Below the pieces are notes generated by a model that worked only from the letters and a program-made list of their open reading frames with translations, did no database searches and was not told the origin of the DNA. This document shows, piece after piece, positions 23,963 to 33,658 of a DNA stretch of 58,937 bases (its first letter is position 1; each line of letters begins with the position of its first letter). The stretch covers positions 1-58,937 of the forward strand of contig JAJFII010000030.1 in the NCBI GenBank assembly GCA_021775095.1, read 5' to 3'. The DNA comes from Rhodospirillales bacterium (GTDB lineage: Bacteria; Pseudomonadota; Alphaproteobacteria; Rhodospirillales; Casp-alpha2). The position numbers were made by a program, and so were the translations under genes.

Positions 23963-24536
23963 CCCGACACTATTGGGTAAAGCTAAAATGAATGCAAGTT
24001 GTGTAGTGTGCTAATATTCCACCTAGAGGACTGTAATCATAGGGGTCTCACATAAACAACCTGCATGGTGTTATCCCTTAGAATATATTTTTTTATTATA
24101 TTTCTACTATAGGTTTTATTCAATGGTAACCACACCCGTCGCGGTGCATTTAATCCCTTAAATCTGCACGACACATCGCCGGTTATTTCAGTCCCTAAAA
24201 TGCGCCATTCAGAAGTATTAGTAACGGGAAAAGCAGTCATCGGTGCAAGAAAATAAGGCGGCTTTTTGGGCCCTCTGGCTGCGTCGAATGCGATAACACG
24301 CGTCCCGTCACGGGCCTGCGAACAGGAGGGGTCCGGGCAACATCATTTCGCGGATAACAAGCCGGCTCCGGCGATTGCCGAAAGTATCAAGCCCGAATGC
24401 AACCGGGCTTTGATTTCCCCTAAAGAGCCCATGCATCCCGGCCAAAAACAGATTAAATTGGTCAAATACCCTTTTACATCGCTATCATCTGGCGACACAA
24501 AAAGCTTTAAATGGATGCCATCCGGGGAGAATAAAT
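23963..24536. other. Intergenic stretch between kinase and aldo/keto reductase genes
   Basis: No gene is well supported. A 67-codon frame on the minus strand (24037-24240) has plausible amino-acid content but no ribosome site. A small hairpin AGCCCG...CGGGCT followed by TTGATTT lies near 24390. The last 15 bases hold the ribosome site (GGGGAGA) of the aldo/keto reductase gene. Confidence 0.4.
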
Positions 24537-25547
24537 ATGCAGTATGGTTATTTAGGCGCCAGTGGTTTGCGGGTATCGGCCATAAGCCTGGGCACGATGA
24601 ATTTTGGCGCGACAACAAATGACGCAACGGCCCGCAAAATTGTCCATTTGGCGCGCGATGAGGGGGTCAATTTTATCGACACGGCCGACGCCTACGTCGG
24701 CGGCGCATCGGAGACCATGGTCGGCAAATTAATCAAAAAAGACCGCAATAACTGGGTCCTGGCAAGCAAAGTCGGGCAACAGGACGGCCCACCGGCGCGT
24801 AAGATGGGGTTATCCAAAAAATGGATGATGGAAGCCATTGACCACTCGCTTCGGCGCCTGCAAACGGACCATGTCGAGATCTATTACATGCACCATGTCG
24901 ACTGGGACACCCCCCTGGAAGAAAGTATTGCCGCCATGGGCGAGATCATCGCAAGCGGCAAAGCACTCTATTGGGGGTTTTCCAACCATCGCGCCTGGCA
25001 GGTCGGGGAATTGATCCGGCTCTGCGACACCCTGGGCACGCCACGGCCGGTTATTGCCCAGCCGCTTTATAACCTGGTTAACCGAACGCCCGAAAACGAT
25101 TTGCTGCCAGCCTGCGACTATTATGGCATTGGTGTTGTTCCCTATTCGCCCCTGGCCCGAGGTGTTTTGACCGGCAAATACCGGGGAGTCGGCCCGCTGC
25201 CAAAAAACAGCCGGGCCGGTCGTGGCGACGCCAGCATCCTCAAACGGGATATGAAAATTGAATCGTTAACTGTTGTCAGCGAGATCGAAAAACATTTAAA
25301 AACCCGAAACATTGCGGTTTCCGACTTTGCCGTACAATGGCTTCTCAACAACCAACTGGTGGCCAGTGTTATTGGTGGCCCGCGAACTCTGGCCCAGTGG
25401 AAGTCCTATGTGGGCGCGATAAAAACCGAATTCACCGCCGACGACGAAAACTTTGTCGACACCCTGGTGGCCCCGGGACATCAGGCGACCCCCGGATATA
25501 CCTGGCCGCGTTATCCGGTCCGCGGCCGCAAGGCCCGCACCGGCTAA
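24537..25547 (+). CDS. Aldo/keto reductase
   Basis: A 336-residue NADPH-dependent carbonyl reductase of the AKR superfamily (TIM barrel). The catalytic tetrad is visible: Asp and Tyr in 'FIDTADAY', Lys in 'VLASKVG', and His in 'YYMHHVDW'. A C-terminal 'VIGGPRTLAQWKS' stretch forms part of the cofactor site. The family members most like this are the YhdN/Kv-beta-like reductases of broad substrate range. It stands alone on the plus strand; its end overlaps the convergent hydrolase gene by four bases. The substrate cannot be told. Confidence 0.88.
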   Translation: MQYGYLGASGLRVSAISLGTMNFGATTNDATARKIVHLARDEGVNFIDTADAYVGGASETMVGKLIKKDRNNWVLASKVGQQDGPPARKMGLSKKWMMEAIDHSLRRLQTDHVEIYYMHHVDWDTPLEESIAAMGEIIASGKALYWGFSNHRAWQVGELIRLCDTLGTPRPVIAQPLYNLVNRTPENDLLPACDYYGIGVVPYSPLARGVLTGKYRGVGPLPKNSRAGRGDASILKRDMKIESLTVVSEIEKHLKTRNIAVSDFAVQWLLNNQLVASVIGGPRTLAQWKSYVGAIKTEFTADDENFVDTLVAPGHQATPGYTWPRYPVRGRKARTG

Positions 25548-26272
25548 CAATTTGGCTGCAGGGTTTGAGCCAGAAACGCCAGTACCTTGCGCCAGGCATC
25601 ATCGCTGGCTTTTGCATTGTAACGTTCCGGCGTCGGAAAATTCTGGAAGGCATGGCCGGCATCGTCGTAGCGGTGGAAGACATGCGTCACACCGGCGGTC
25701 GTCAATGCCGCGTCTAAGTCATCGACATCTTCAGGCGAAGGGTTGCGATCCTGATTGCCAAAAAACCCCGCGACCGGACAGTTAATGTTACCGACCAGGT
25801 CTATGGCTGGCGGTGTCGACGGACCCATGGGCAATTTGATGCGGCCGCCGTAAAACATTACACAGGCGGCCAACTTTGGGTTATGGCAAGCCGCCAACCA
25901 GGAAACCCGTCCGCCCCAGCAATGACCGACAACACCAATGCGCGATGCGTCCGTATCCTTTCGTGCGGCGAGCAGGTCATAGGTTGCCTGCAGATCCAGA
26001 ACTGTCCAGTCATCGCGAAATTCCTGGCGTTTGATGTCGATCTCTGCCGCTTTGGGCCACCAATGAAAGATGAAAGGAACGGCGACCACATAGCCATTTT
26101 CCGCATATCGTTCGGCCGTGCGCAGTGTGAAGGTATCGTTCTCAATGCCCGTATGGCCAACCGGTATGTGTTGCGCCAAGACCAGCCCGGGGTGGGGACC
26201 CGCGCCGGCCGGTTCAAATAAAAACACGTCCATAGCACTGTCCAGAACACTTACGGTTTCGATGCGGTACAT
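25544..26272 (-). CDS. Dienelactone hydrolase-family protein
   Basis: The start at 26272 follows GGGAG. The 242-residue alpha/beta hydrolase shows the DLH pattern: nucleophile Cys in 'VVGHCWGG', and the acid-His pair in 'FFGNQDRNPSPEDV' and 'DDAGHAFQNF'. DLH enzymes open lactone rings in aromatic catabolism, but many relatives act on other esters. It is convergent with the aldo/keto reductase gene, so it is probably a separate transcription unit. Confidence 0.85.
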   Translation of the reverse strand: MYRIETVSVLDSAMDVFLFEPAGAGPHPGLVLAQHIPVGHTGIENDTFTLRTAERYAENGYVVAVPFIFHWWPKAAEIDIKRQEFRDDWTVLDLQATYDLLAARKDTDASRIGVVGHCWGGRVSWLAACHNPKLAACVMFYGGRIKLPMGPSTPPAIDLVGNINCPVAGFFGNQDRNPSPEDVDDLDAALTTAGVTHVFHRYDDAGHAFQNFPTPERYNAKASDDAWRKVLAFLAQTLQPNC

Positions 26273-26371
26273 CTGTTGTTCTCCCTTTTTGCCCATTCGA
26301 CACATTCCGATGACCCCTGGCGCAATCGGCGGCTCATCTAACCGATCGCCTGGCTTTGCTTCGAACCCGGA

Positions 26372-28213
26372 TTAACCGCTTTTCAGGCCGGATAAACCCT
26401 TGCCGCCGGAAAGTACGCGCACCACGAGGTTCATGCCGATGATAACCATGACCAACAACAACGTCACGGCACCGGAGTGTTGTGTCATGTCCTGTTCATT
26501 GTAGTTAAAGATTAACCCGGTGAGGACCATATTGGTTGGCGATAACAGAAGAATAATCAACGACAGTTCGCGCATCGTGGTAATGAATGTCAGCAACATC
26601 CCCGATATCAATCCGCTGGTTGACATGGGAATTATGATTTGCACCATCCGGCGGAACCAGCCAATTCCCTGGACCCGCGCCGTTTCCTCCAAAGATTTAT
26701 CAATCTGCAGCATTGCGGCAATTCCGGTTCGCGAGGTAAACGGCAGATTTTTGACGACGGTGATCAACAGCAAAATTGCGAAGGTCCCATAAAGCGCAGG
26801 AATCGGCCCAAAGGGCGTTGAAAACATGCCGATATAAATCGCTCCCAGAGCGATCGACGGGAAGATATAGGGGGCAAAGGCAACACCTTCCAGCCACTTC
26901 GACAAAAGGCTTCCGCGGCCGCGAACTGCTGCATATCCGATCATCAAACCAACAAAACCATTAACTACCGCAGCGGATACGCCGAGTTTTATGCTGTTCC
27001 ACAGGGCTGTCAGAATTCCGGGTGAATGGATGATGCCCGGTTCGCCGTAGGCAATGTCCGGATCGCTCTCGCCAAACCAGAAATGCGCGGTCAGGCCTTC
27101 GAAGGTGTATTCGCCAGGAGTGATGATCAGCGATTCCCAAAGCAATATCAACATCGGCATAAATACGGTTATGACAACAAAGATACTGACGCCAATCGTC
27201 GCCGGCCAGCGCCACATGCCAAGCCCGATTTCGTTTTGCCGAAACCCCTTGCCGGTCAAGGTCACAAAACTTTTACGGATCCCGATAATCCGGCTGTTGA
27301 TCCAGATAAAGGTGATCGCCATGACGATCAGGACCAATGCCAGGACATAAGCATCGCCACTGTTGCGGGCATTCAATGAGGCGTAAATTTGTGTCGAAAA
27401 CGTAAAGAACCGCACGGGCAGACCGAGCAAAGCCGGCGTTCCAAAGGTTCCCAATATCCTGATAAAGGTCAGGACAATCGCCGAGCCCAGCGCCGGCATC
27501 AACAACGGCACGGTGATCCGCCACAGCCGCTGGCGCCGGTTCATGCCACAGATCGCACCGGCTTCTTCCAGTTCGGAATCAACCGTCGCCAGCGCACCTG
27601 ACATTAACAGGTACCCGTACACATAATAATGCAGGGCCAGGCAAATGACGATGGGCAAAAACCCATAGGAAACCCAGTCCGGCGGCTGAACGCCAAACAG
27701 ACTGGTAAACATCCCCTCGGTGCCGCCAATCCGGTCGTTCTTGAATAAACTTAACCAGGCCAGTGCCAGCACCCACGACGGCATCATATAAGGAATTACG
27801 ATGAGCGCTCCGAAAGTGCCCTTAAAATGAATGTTGGTGCGCACCAAAAGCCAGGCGAGTCCTGCGCCGACGCTAACACCGATGGCCGTGACAAAAAACC
27901 CGATGCCAATACTGTTCAGCAGCGGTTTGATCAGGAGCGCGTAGGACAGGGGTCCGGTGAACACCCGTTCCAAATGGAACAGGGTGAAACCACCGACTTC
28001 CGCGTCGGGACGATAGGCTTTGTCATAACTTTGGTAGGTCAAGGAATCGTGGATAATCTCAAACAACGGCACCAGAACCAGCAGTCCGAGTACGGCCAGG
28101 CACAAAACACCGAGAATTAATTCCGGCCGATTACGCAGCCGATAAAATTGATAGGAGATGTTTCTCGCGGAAAATACCGGCAACCTCGGCCTGTCTGTTT
28201 GTGGGAGGGCCAT
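26372..28213 (-). CDS. ABC transporter permease, two fused FbpB-type domains
   Basis: A 613-residue membrane protein with about twelve membrane segments in two homologous halves, each with an EAA loop ('EEAGAICGMNRRQRLWRIT' near 215-233 and 'EETARVQGIGWFRRMVQI' near 495-513) that contacts the ATPase. Such fused permeases belong to the ferric-iron/spermidine-type importer family. It is the last gene of a three-gene operon with the ATPase (10-base gap) and the binding protein. Iron(III) is the most usual substrate of this architecture, but thiamine, phosphonate or polyamine cannot be excluded. Confidence 0.85.
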   Translation of the reverse strand: MALPQTDRPRLPVFSARNISYQFYRLRNRPELILGVLCLAVLGLLVLVPLFEIIHDSLTYQSYDKAYRPDAEVGGFTLFHLERVFTGPLSYALLIKPLLNSIGIGFFVTAIGVSVGAGLAWLLVRTNIHFKGTFGALIVIPYMMPSWVLALAWLSLFKNDRIGGTEGMFTSLFGVQPPDWVSYGFLPIVICLALHYYVYGYLLMSGALATVDSELEEAGAICGMNRRQRLWRITVPLLMPALGSAIVLTFIRILGTFGTPALLGLPVRFFTFSTQIYASLNARNSGDAYVLALVLIVMAITFIWINSRIIGIRKSFVTLTGKGFRQNEIGLGMWRWPATIGVSIFVVITVFMPMLILLWESLIITPGEYTFEGLTAHFWFGESDPDIAYGEPGIIHSPGILTALWNSIKLGVSAAVVNGFVGLMIGYAAVRGRGSLLSKWLEGVAFAPYIFPSIALGAIYIGMFSTPFGPIPALYGTFAILLLITVVKNLPFTSRTGIAAMLQIDKSLEETARVQGIGWFRRMVQIIIPMSTSGLISGMLLTFITTMRELSLIILLLSPTNMVLTGLIFNYNEQDMTQHSGAVTLLLVMVIIGMNLVVRVLSGGKGLSGLKSG

Positions 28214-28223
28214 GGGAGTTCCT

Positions 28224-29324
28224 TCAACCCTCGGAGATCAGGTTCTGTTCCGTTTCCGGGTCAAAATAATTGACTTTTGTCATATCCATTTGAACCCACA
28301 CGGAATCGCCGACGGCCATCCGCATAAACCCGGGCTGTAACAGGGTCATGACAGATTTCTCCGACTTCACCTGCAAAATTGTACTGGCGCCCGTTGGTTG
28401 AACGGAATCCAGGGTGGTTTTTAACCATCCATCTTTTTCCTGCTCTGAAATCATGATGTTCTCTGGCCGGATTGTCGCGACAAGTGTCTCGCGTGTTGGG
28501 ATCACATGGCAGGGCAGCGTCAACCGGTGATCGCCGCATTGCAGTATCCCCACTCCATCTTCTCGTATGAACGAACCGGTGAATTTATTTATCGGCGGAT
28601 CACCAATAAATTCAGCAACGAATAAATTGCCGGGGTGGTGATAAATGTCGTAGGGCGTGCCCTGCTGCATGACCAATCCGCCATTCATGACAACGATAAT
28701 ATCAGAAAGCGTCAGGGCCTCGATCTGATCATGCGTGACATAAACTGTCGTTGCCTCCAACTCGCGGTGCAAGCGTTTCAGCTCCGTTCGCATTTCCGTG
28801 CGCAGTTTGGCGTCAAGGTTGGAAAGCGGCTCATCCATCAGCAGGAATTGTGAGCGCAGGGCAATCAACCGGGCGACCGCCACCCGCTGTTGCTGGCCAC
28901 CGGACAATTCGGACGGATAGCGGTTTCGATAGGGCGTCAGCTGGACCATCTCCAAGGCCGATTGCAGCCGGCTTTCAACCTCGCCGGATGACAACTTTTG
29001 TTCTTTCAGCGCCAGTGTGATATTTCGCTCCACCGTCATGTGCGGCCACAGCGCGTAACTCTGAAAGATCAAACCCAAATTGCGCTGCTCCGGAGGAACG
29101 ATAATTCCCTGGCTGCGTGAAAAAACCGTCCGATCGCCCAACTGGATGTCGCCGGCGTCGGGTTCTTCCAGGCCGGCAATCGAACGCAGCGTTGTGGTTT
29201 TTCCACAGCCGGACGGGCCCAAAATCGTCAGAAACGAACCCGGCTCAACAATCAAATCGAGATGTCGGACGGCCGGTTCCTTGGCATAGGACTTCTGGAT
29301 TCCATTGAGTACTATTTTTTGCAT
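28224..29324 (-). CDS. ABC transporter ATP-binding protein (FbpC/PotA type)
   Basis: A 366-residue ATPase with Walker A 'GPSGCGKTT' (about 37-45), the Q loop in 'NLGLIFQSYALWPHM', signature 'LSGGQQQRVAVARL' (about 140-153), Walker B 'FLLMDEPLSNLD' and the switch His in 'VYVTHDQ'. A C-terminal beta-rich TOBE-like domain (about 270-360) is typical of FbpC and PotA proteins and can sense substrate. It sits between the binding-protein gene and the fused permease gene, five and ten bases away, in a compact importer operon. Confidence 0.92.
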   Translation of the reverse strand: MQKIVLNGIQKSYAKEPAVRHLDLIVEPGSFLTILGPSGCGKTTTLRSIAGLEEPDAGDIQLGDRTVFSRSQGIIVPPEQRNLGLIFQSYALWPHMTVERNITLALKEQKLSSGEVESRLQSALEMVQLTPYRNRYPSELSGGQQQRVAVARLIALRSQFLLMDEPLSNLDAKLRTEMRTELKRLHRELEATTVYVTHDQIEALTLSDIIVVMNGGLVMQQGTPYDIYHHPGNLFVAEFIGDPPINKFTGSFIREDGVGILQCGDHRLTLPCHVIPTRETLVATIRPENIMISEQEKDGWLKTTLDSVQPTGASTILQVKSEKSVMTLLQPGFMRMAVGDSVWVQMDMTKVNYFDPETEQNLISEG

Positions 29325-29329
29325 TCGGT

Positions 29330-30580
29330 TTATTTACTTGAATGCACCGTCCAGAAGTCACGCATTTTCGGGCCTTCATTCCACATAAAGTCGGGGTCGA
29401 CGTTCCAACCCTTCATGGCTGCCCAGATTTCGCCACCCGCCGGCAAGGGCACGTCGTCACGGGGGCTTACAGAACCCGGATCATAATAGGGGGCCAGTCC
29501 CTGGAGGAGGTCCAGGCTGGTGCCTTTCATATAGGGTTTTTTAATGTCGGATGCTTTGCTCAAGTTGGTACTGCCCAGCAGATAAGCGGTGAACAGTTTT
29601 GCCGCATTTGGATGGGGCGCTTGCCGGGCTATGGCGGTAAATGTCGGGTAAACCAGCTTGGCGACCGGGTCAACGTCGGCCAATATTTTATTGACGTACC
29701 CTTTTGACTCATTGCGTGCAATATAGGTCATATTTGCAAACGCAATCAGTGGTTTTTTCTGACCTTTTTTCCCGGACGCACCCGCCAGCTTGGATCCTGA
29801 TTTAAAAATCACCAAATCATTGGCCAGCATTCTCGCCCAGAACTCCTGGCCTGCATTGGTAATACCTTCGCCGAGTTTAATTGGTTTGCCGGCGTAGCGC
29901 TGATAGGCGGCGGCCATTTCCTCATGATTTTGTATCAGGGTCATAACACCCATAAATGTCGAACCAGAGGACATGGGATTTTTCATGCCGACCCGACCCT
30001 CATATTTGGCTTCCGTCAATTCCCACAGGTTTTTGATGGGTGCCGCGGATGGATAGGCTTCCGTATTATAAAAAATCACCATGGCTTCATTAACCCGGAC
30101 CAACAGGGGCTCACGGGATTCTTCCGGGATCCGGTCCCGGTAGGCCTGAGGCACATAATTAACCAGGTAGTTTTTATTGACCATGCCATGGATGACCTGA
30201 CCTGAATTACCGGTCGTCACGATGTCGGCGTTAAATATACTGGCGTCCTGCTCGCGTATGGTTTTTTCCACGGATTTGACGGAACCAAGATCATGGACCG
30301 TCAGTTTGATTTCCGGGTACAGGGCATTAAAGGGTTGCACCAATTTGGCAATACGTCCAGACGACGTATAGACAACAACTTCACCTTCGCGTTTTGCGTT
30401 GGCAACGACCTCTGCCCAGTTTTCGTCTTTATTGTAAACGCCGAGTTTTGCTGTCTTCAGCCAGGCTTCCATTTCCGCAGAAGGTTTCATGGCGGCTTGG
30501 GTTTGCAAGGCGGTAAATCCAGAAATAGCGACGGCGCCAACCGCCAAGGTCGCGGCAAGGCGCGAAAAACGAATATTCAT
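29330..30580 (-). CDS. ABC transporter substrate-binding protein (Fe3+/extracellular type)
   Basis: The start at 30580 follows GGGGAG and gives a clean signal peptide (residues 1 to about 27, ending Leu-Gln-Thr-Gln-Ala). The 416-residue protein has the type-2 periplasmic binding fold: 'EVVVYTSSGRIAKLVQPFNA', 'NADIVTTGNSGQ', 'VRVNEAMVIFYNTEAYP' and 'YPTFTAIARQAPHPNAAKLF'. It resembles iron(III)-binding proteins, although the Tyr pair that binds iron in FbpA is not clearly conserved. It is the first gene of the importer operon. Substrate is uncertain. Confidence 0.85.
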   Translation of the reverse strand: MNIRFSRLAATLAVGAVAISGFTALQTQAAMKPSAEMEAWLKTAKLGVYNKDENWAEVVANAKREGEVVVYTSSGRIAKLVQPFNALYPEIKLTVHDLGSVKSVEKTIREQDASIFNADIVTTGNSGQVIHGMVNKNYLVNYVPQAYRDRIPEESREPLLVRVNEAMVIFYNTEAYPSAAPIKNLWELTEAKYEGRVGMKNPMSSGSTFMGVMTLIQNHEEMAAAYQRYAGKPIKLGEGITNAGQEFWARMLANDLVIFKSGSKLAGASGKKGQKKPLIAFANMTYIARNESKGYVNKILADVDPVAKLVYPTFTAIARQAPHPNAAKLFTAYLLGSTNLSKASDIKKPYMKGTSLDLLQGLAPYYDPGSVSPRDDVPLPAGGEIWAAMKGWNVDPDFMWNEGPKMRDFWTVHSSK

Positions 30581-31005
30581 AATAGTCTCCCCAATAGGGT
30601 GCGTTGTTAAAACGGACTTTTGCACACGATACCTCATACTGTGACGGAATGCCGAAAAAGGTCAAGAGCCGCAAACAACCGGTCCGGCCAGGGATAACAC
30701 GGGAATTTGTTGCCCATTGTGGGGAATTTGAGGCGACCCTGGCTGGCCAATTCCAATGGCGGAAACTCTGCGGCCAAATAACCATAATGTCATAAGGACT
30801 GGGCCGGCAAGGCCGATGGAGCTGTTTGTATTCTGGGGTGTTTGCACGATAATATCTGTTTTCACATACCAGATGACGGATCACCAGTGGCAGGCTTGGC
30901 GGTTCACGACATGGCTCATTTACAAGGCCCGCATGACCCCATAAATTTCCCGAAATTAACGGCCTGCCGTTAGGCCAGATACAGCGACCAGGAAGGATAT
31001 TTATC
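30581..31005. other. Divergent promoter region between importer operon and SDR gene
   Basis: About 425 bases with no supported gene. It must hold the promoters of the leftward ABC importer and the rightward SDR. No clear Fur-type or other operator is seen. The SDR ribosome site (AGGAAGGA) is at its right end. Confidence 0.5.
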
Positions 31006-31755
31006 ATGGGTGAATTCGCTAATAAGACCGCCTTTATCGCCGGTGCCGGAGGTGGCATGGGGCTGGCCATTGCCAGAGCTTTGATGGACGGGGGCTGCCG
31101 GGTTGGAATGGCTGACCTGAAACCGAAACCCACCGATCTCGCCACCGACGTCGATGGCGCTGTTTATTTCGAAGGCGACCTTTCACAGCAATCCTTTGTC
31201 GAGGCAGCTGTGAATAAAACGGCAAAAACTTTTGGCGGACTGGATTTTCTGGTCAACACGACAGGTGTGCTTTGGCTGGATCAGGACAAATCCGTGACCG
31301 AAATGGATATGGACGTGTGGGACAGGGTGATGGCGATCAACCTCAAATCCTTCGCCCTGACGTCGCGTTACGCAGTCCCACACATGAAAGCCAGCGGCGG
31401 TGCCATGGTGCATTTTTCTTCGATCGACGCGACCGGTGGCGATACCCCCTGCCAGGATGCCTATGGGGCTTCAAAGGCCGCAGTCATCCGTCTGGCCAAA
31501 TCACTGGCGATCCAGTTTGCCGGTGACGCGATCCGCTCAAACGTGATTTTACCCGGGCCCACCTTGTCACCCATGCAGGAGCGCTGGCACGGCGACATCA
31601 AGGCCCAGGAGCAGGTTGCTGCGGTTGTGCCGCTGGGCCGCTTGGCGACCGTCGACGATATGGCCGATGCCTGTTTGTTCCTGCTTTCTGACCGCGCGCA
31701 ATTTATTACCGGTGTGACCCTCCCCGTCGACGGTGGCATCACGGCAAAAATTTAG
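31006..31755 (+). CDS. Short-chain dehydrogenase/reductase
   Basis: A 249-residue classical SDR with the NAD(P)-binding 'GAGGGMG' (residues about 13-19), 'DLKP' after the second strand, 'NTTG', the catalytic Ser in 'VHFSSIDA', Tyr and Lys in 'YGASK', and a C-terminal 'ITGVTLPVDGG' signature. Asp in 'MADLK' favours NAD(H). The Asn-Asn-Ala-Gly motif is changed to Asn-Thr-Thr-Gly, which is tolerated in the family. It is a single gene with its own upstream region; the substrate is not evident. Confidence 0.9.
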   Translation: MGEFANKTAFIAGAGGGMGLAIARALMDGGCRVGMADLKPKPTDLATDVDGAVYFEGDLSQQSFVEAAVNKTAKTFGGLDFLVNTTGVLWLDQDKSVTEMDMDVWDRVMAINLKSFALTSRYAVPHMKASGGAMVHFSSIDATGGDTPCQDAYGASKAAVIRLAKSLAIQFAGDAIRSNVILPGPTLSPMQERWHGDIKAQEQVAAVVPLGRLATVDDMADACLFLLSDRAQFITGVTLPVDGGITAKI

Positions 31756-31953
31756 GATCCCACATTCCGATTGTGTCGGACACCCATCCTGGGAGTTGGC
31801 ATCCAGCTTGCAGCCCACGGGGCGCTGAATGGTCATAAAGCCGGTCACTGGATTACCGTAAATAATTAACGGGTTGATATTCAGAATTGAAATTCGGCCA
31901 TAGCCCTCTAGAATTGGGGCACACTGAAACGTTCTGTTTACAGGTTCATACCT

Positions 31954-32220
31954 AGGGTCAGGACCCCATAATTTGATCTATTCTGCGGAGGCGATTTATC
32001 TTATCGGTTAGGCGGAAAGACGCAGGAAACCCCACGGTTTTCAAGTTTTTTCAACGAATCCAGAGAGATAAAACGCCCCGCCCCAAGGGGTTTGTCCGTA
32101 AGCTCACGCCTTGTGCGAAAACAAGGCTCGAATATGCCCAGCATGTCCTTGCGCTTGTTTTCTTGTATTCGTAAGCTTACGGACAAACAGAATTGCATGA
32201 AATTAATGGGTCCTGACCCT
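31954..32220. mobile_element. Small repeat-flanked element with REP-transposase-like remnant
   Basis: A 267-base segment bounded by inverted ends: AGGGTCAGGACCCCATAATT on the left and the complement of AGGGTCAGGACCCATTAATT on the right, about 24 bases with few mismatches. Inside lies a 14-bp perfect inverted repeat (32091-32104 and 32174-32187, TTTGTCCGTAAGCT). A minus-strand frame (32001-32198) contains 'TDKPLGAGRFISLDSLKKLE', which resembles the conserved C-terminus ('GRPLG-E-F---LE') of REP-associated tyrosine transposases. It looks like the decayed or non-autonomous relic of such an element. It ends four bases before the MFS gene and has probably replaced that gene's native upstream region. 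Confidence 0.5.
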
Positions 32221-32224
32221 AACG

Positions 32225-33517
32225 ATGAAATTGATATCCGGTCGCCGCCAGCCGCATCTAATGCAGGCCCTATTCATTTTTGCATTTTGTATGATGATGA
32301 TTGCCGCCAGCCGTGGAATGGGCGAAACCTATGCCGTCTTCCTGTTACCCCTAAGCGATACCTTTGGCTGGAACCGGGCCAGTGTTACTTCGGTATATTC
32401 CGTTTACATGATCTCATTTGGTTTTGGATCGCTGCTATCGGGTATCGTTTTCGACCGATTGGGTCCGCGTTTTAATTACTTCTCGGGCCTTGCCCTCCTG
32501 GCCGGTAGTTATGGATTGGCCGGATCGATGACATCCCTTTTTGATTTTTATCTTGTCATTGGTGTCTGTGGTGGTGTTGGTGCCGCCATGGTTGGCATTG
32601 TGCCAGCGCAAAGCCTCATTTCCAAATGGTTTGATCGTCGCCGAACAACCGCCCTTTCCATTGCCTATTCCGGTCAGGGGATTGGCGTTATGTTGCTGGC
32701 ACCAGCGGCGCAAATTGCCATCCAAAAATTTGGCTGGCAAGCGGCCTATGGGCTGGCAGGTTATGGATTTACCGCTGCCCTGGTTGTGATCCTGCTATTG
32801 CCCTGGCGACGCATTGCCGCAGGTGCCGCCACCGTTCCTGAAAAAACAGCAAACCCGGTTGCCCGAACAGCTACAGATCTTGCCGTCTCCCCGTCAACAC
32901 CCGGCCCAAGCCTGCGCCAAGCAATCCAACTGCCGGAGTTTTGGGGTTTTTTTGTCATCTATGGCGCATCCGCCATTTCCATTTTCAGCGTCAGTCTGCA
33001 GGCCGTGGCCTTTCTTGTGGAGCAAAATTTCAGCGTCGTCCATGCCGCCTTTGCCTTTGGCTGTAATGGTATGCTGACAATTATCGGAATTGCCCTGACC
33101 GGCATTCTCTCGGAACGCTATCCCCGGCACCTGATCGCCACGGCGAGTTATGGGTTAACCCTGATTGGCGTTCTGTCCCTGGCCGCCCTGCAGTTTTACC
33201 CCAATTGGCTCTTGTTGACGGTCTTTGTCGTCACATTTGGATTGTCGGCTGGTGCCCGCGGCCCGATTATTGCGGCACAAATGGCCGAACTGTTCGCCGG
33301 ACGCGGCCTCGCTTCTATATTTGGTGCGACCAATGTCGGACAGGGCTGCGGTGCCGCCTTCGGGGCTTTTATGGCAGGTTTTTTGTTTGATGTAACCGGC
33401 AGTTACAACACGGGTTTTGTTATGAGCATCATTTTTGCCCTGCTGGGGTTGTCCATGTTCTGGGTAATTCCTGCAATCCGCCATGGCTCGCGGCGACCGC
33501 ATCCGACCCCCCGATGA
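32225..33517 (+). CDS. MFS transporter
   Basis: A 430-residue membrane protein with twelve hydrophobic segments in two halves and a long basic, Pro-rich cytoplasmic loop near residue 200. It begins with the pattern 'SRGMGETYAVFLLPLSDTFG', and the 'FDRLGPR' loop between helices 2 and 3 marks it as a major facilitator, most like the monocarboxylate/oxalate-formate group. It could import an organic acid. Its start lies four bases after a mobile element, and there is no good ribosome site, so translation may begin at the later Met (residue 13) or be weak. Confidence 0.85.
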   Translation: MKLISGRRQPHLMQALFIFAFCMMMIAASRGMGETYAVFLLPLSDTFGWNRASVTSVYSVYMISFGFGSLLSGIVFDRLGPRFNYFSGLALLAGSYGLAGSMTSLFDFYLVIGVCGGVGAAMVGIVPAQSLISKWFDRRRTTALSIAYSGQGIGVMLLAPAAQIAIQKFGWQAAYGLAGYGFTAALVVILLLPWRRIAAGAATVPEKTANPVARTATDLAVSPSTPGPSLRQAIQLPEFWGFFVIYGASAISIFSVSLQAVAFLVEQNFSVVHAAFAFGCNGMLTIIGIALTGILSERYPRHLIATASYGLTLIGVLSLAALQFYPNWLLLTVFVVTFGLSAGARGPIIAAQMAELFAGRGLASIFGATNVGQGCGAAFGAFMAGFLFDVTGSYNTGFVMSIIFALLGLSMFWVIPAIRHGSRRPHPTPR

Positions 33518-33658
33518 GCGACCGGGATCGACGGTCAAAACCACACCAACGCTCACATGCCACTCAGGACAATTAATATTGGGGGTGGCAATTGCCGCTT
33601 TTATGACTAAATTCTGGACAATAGACCTGAAACCTATTGCGACGATGGAACCTGATAA

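Noticed and set aside
24037-24240. Possible small minus-strand gene between the kinase and aldo/keto reductase
   Set aside because: No ribosome site, no family resemblance; kept only as a remark in the intergenic entry.
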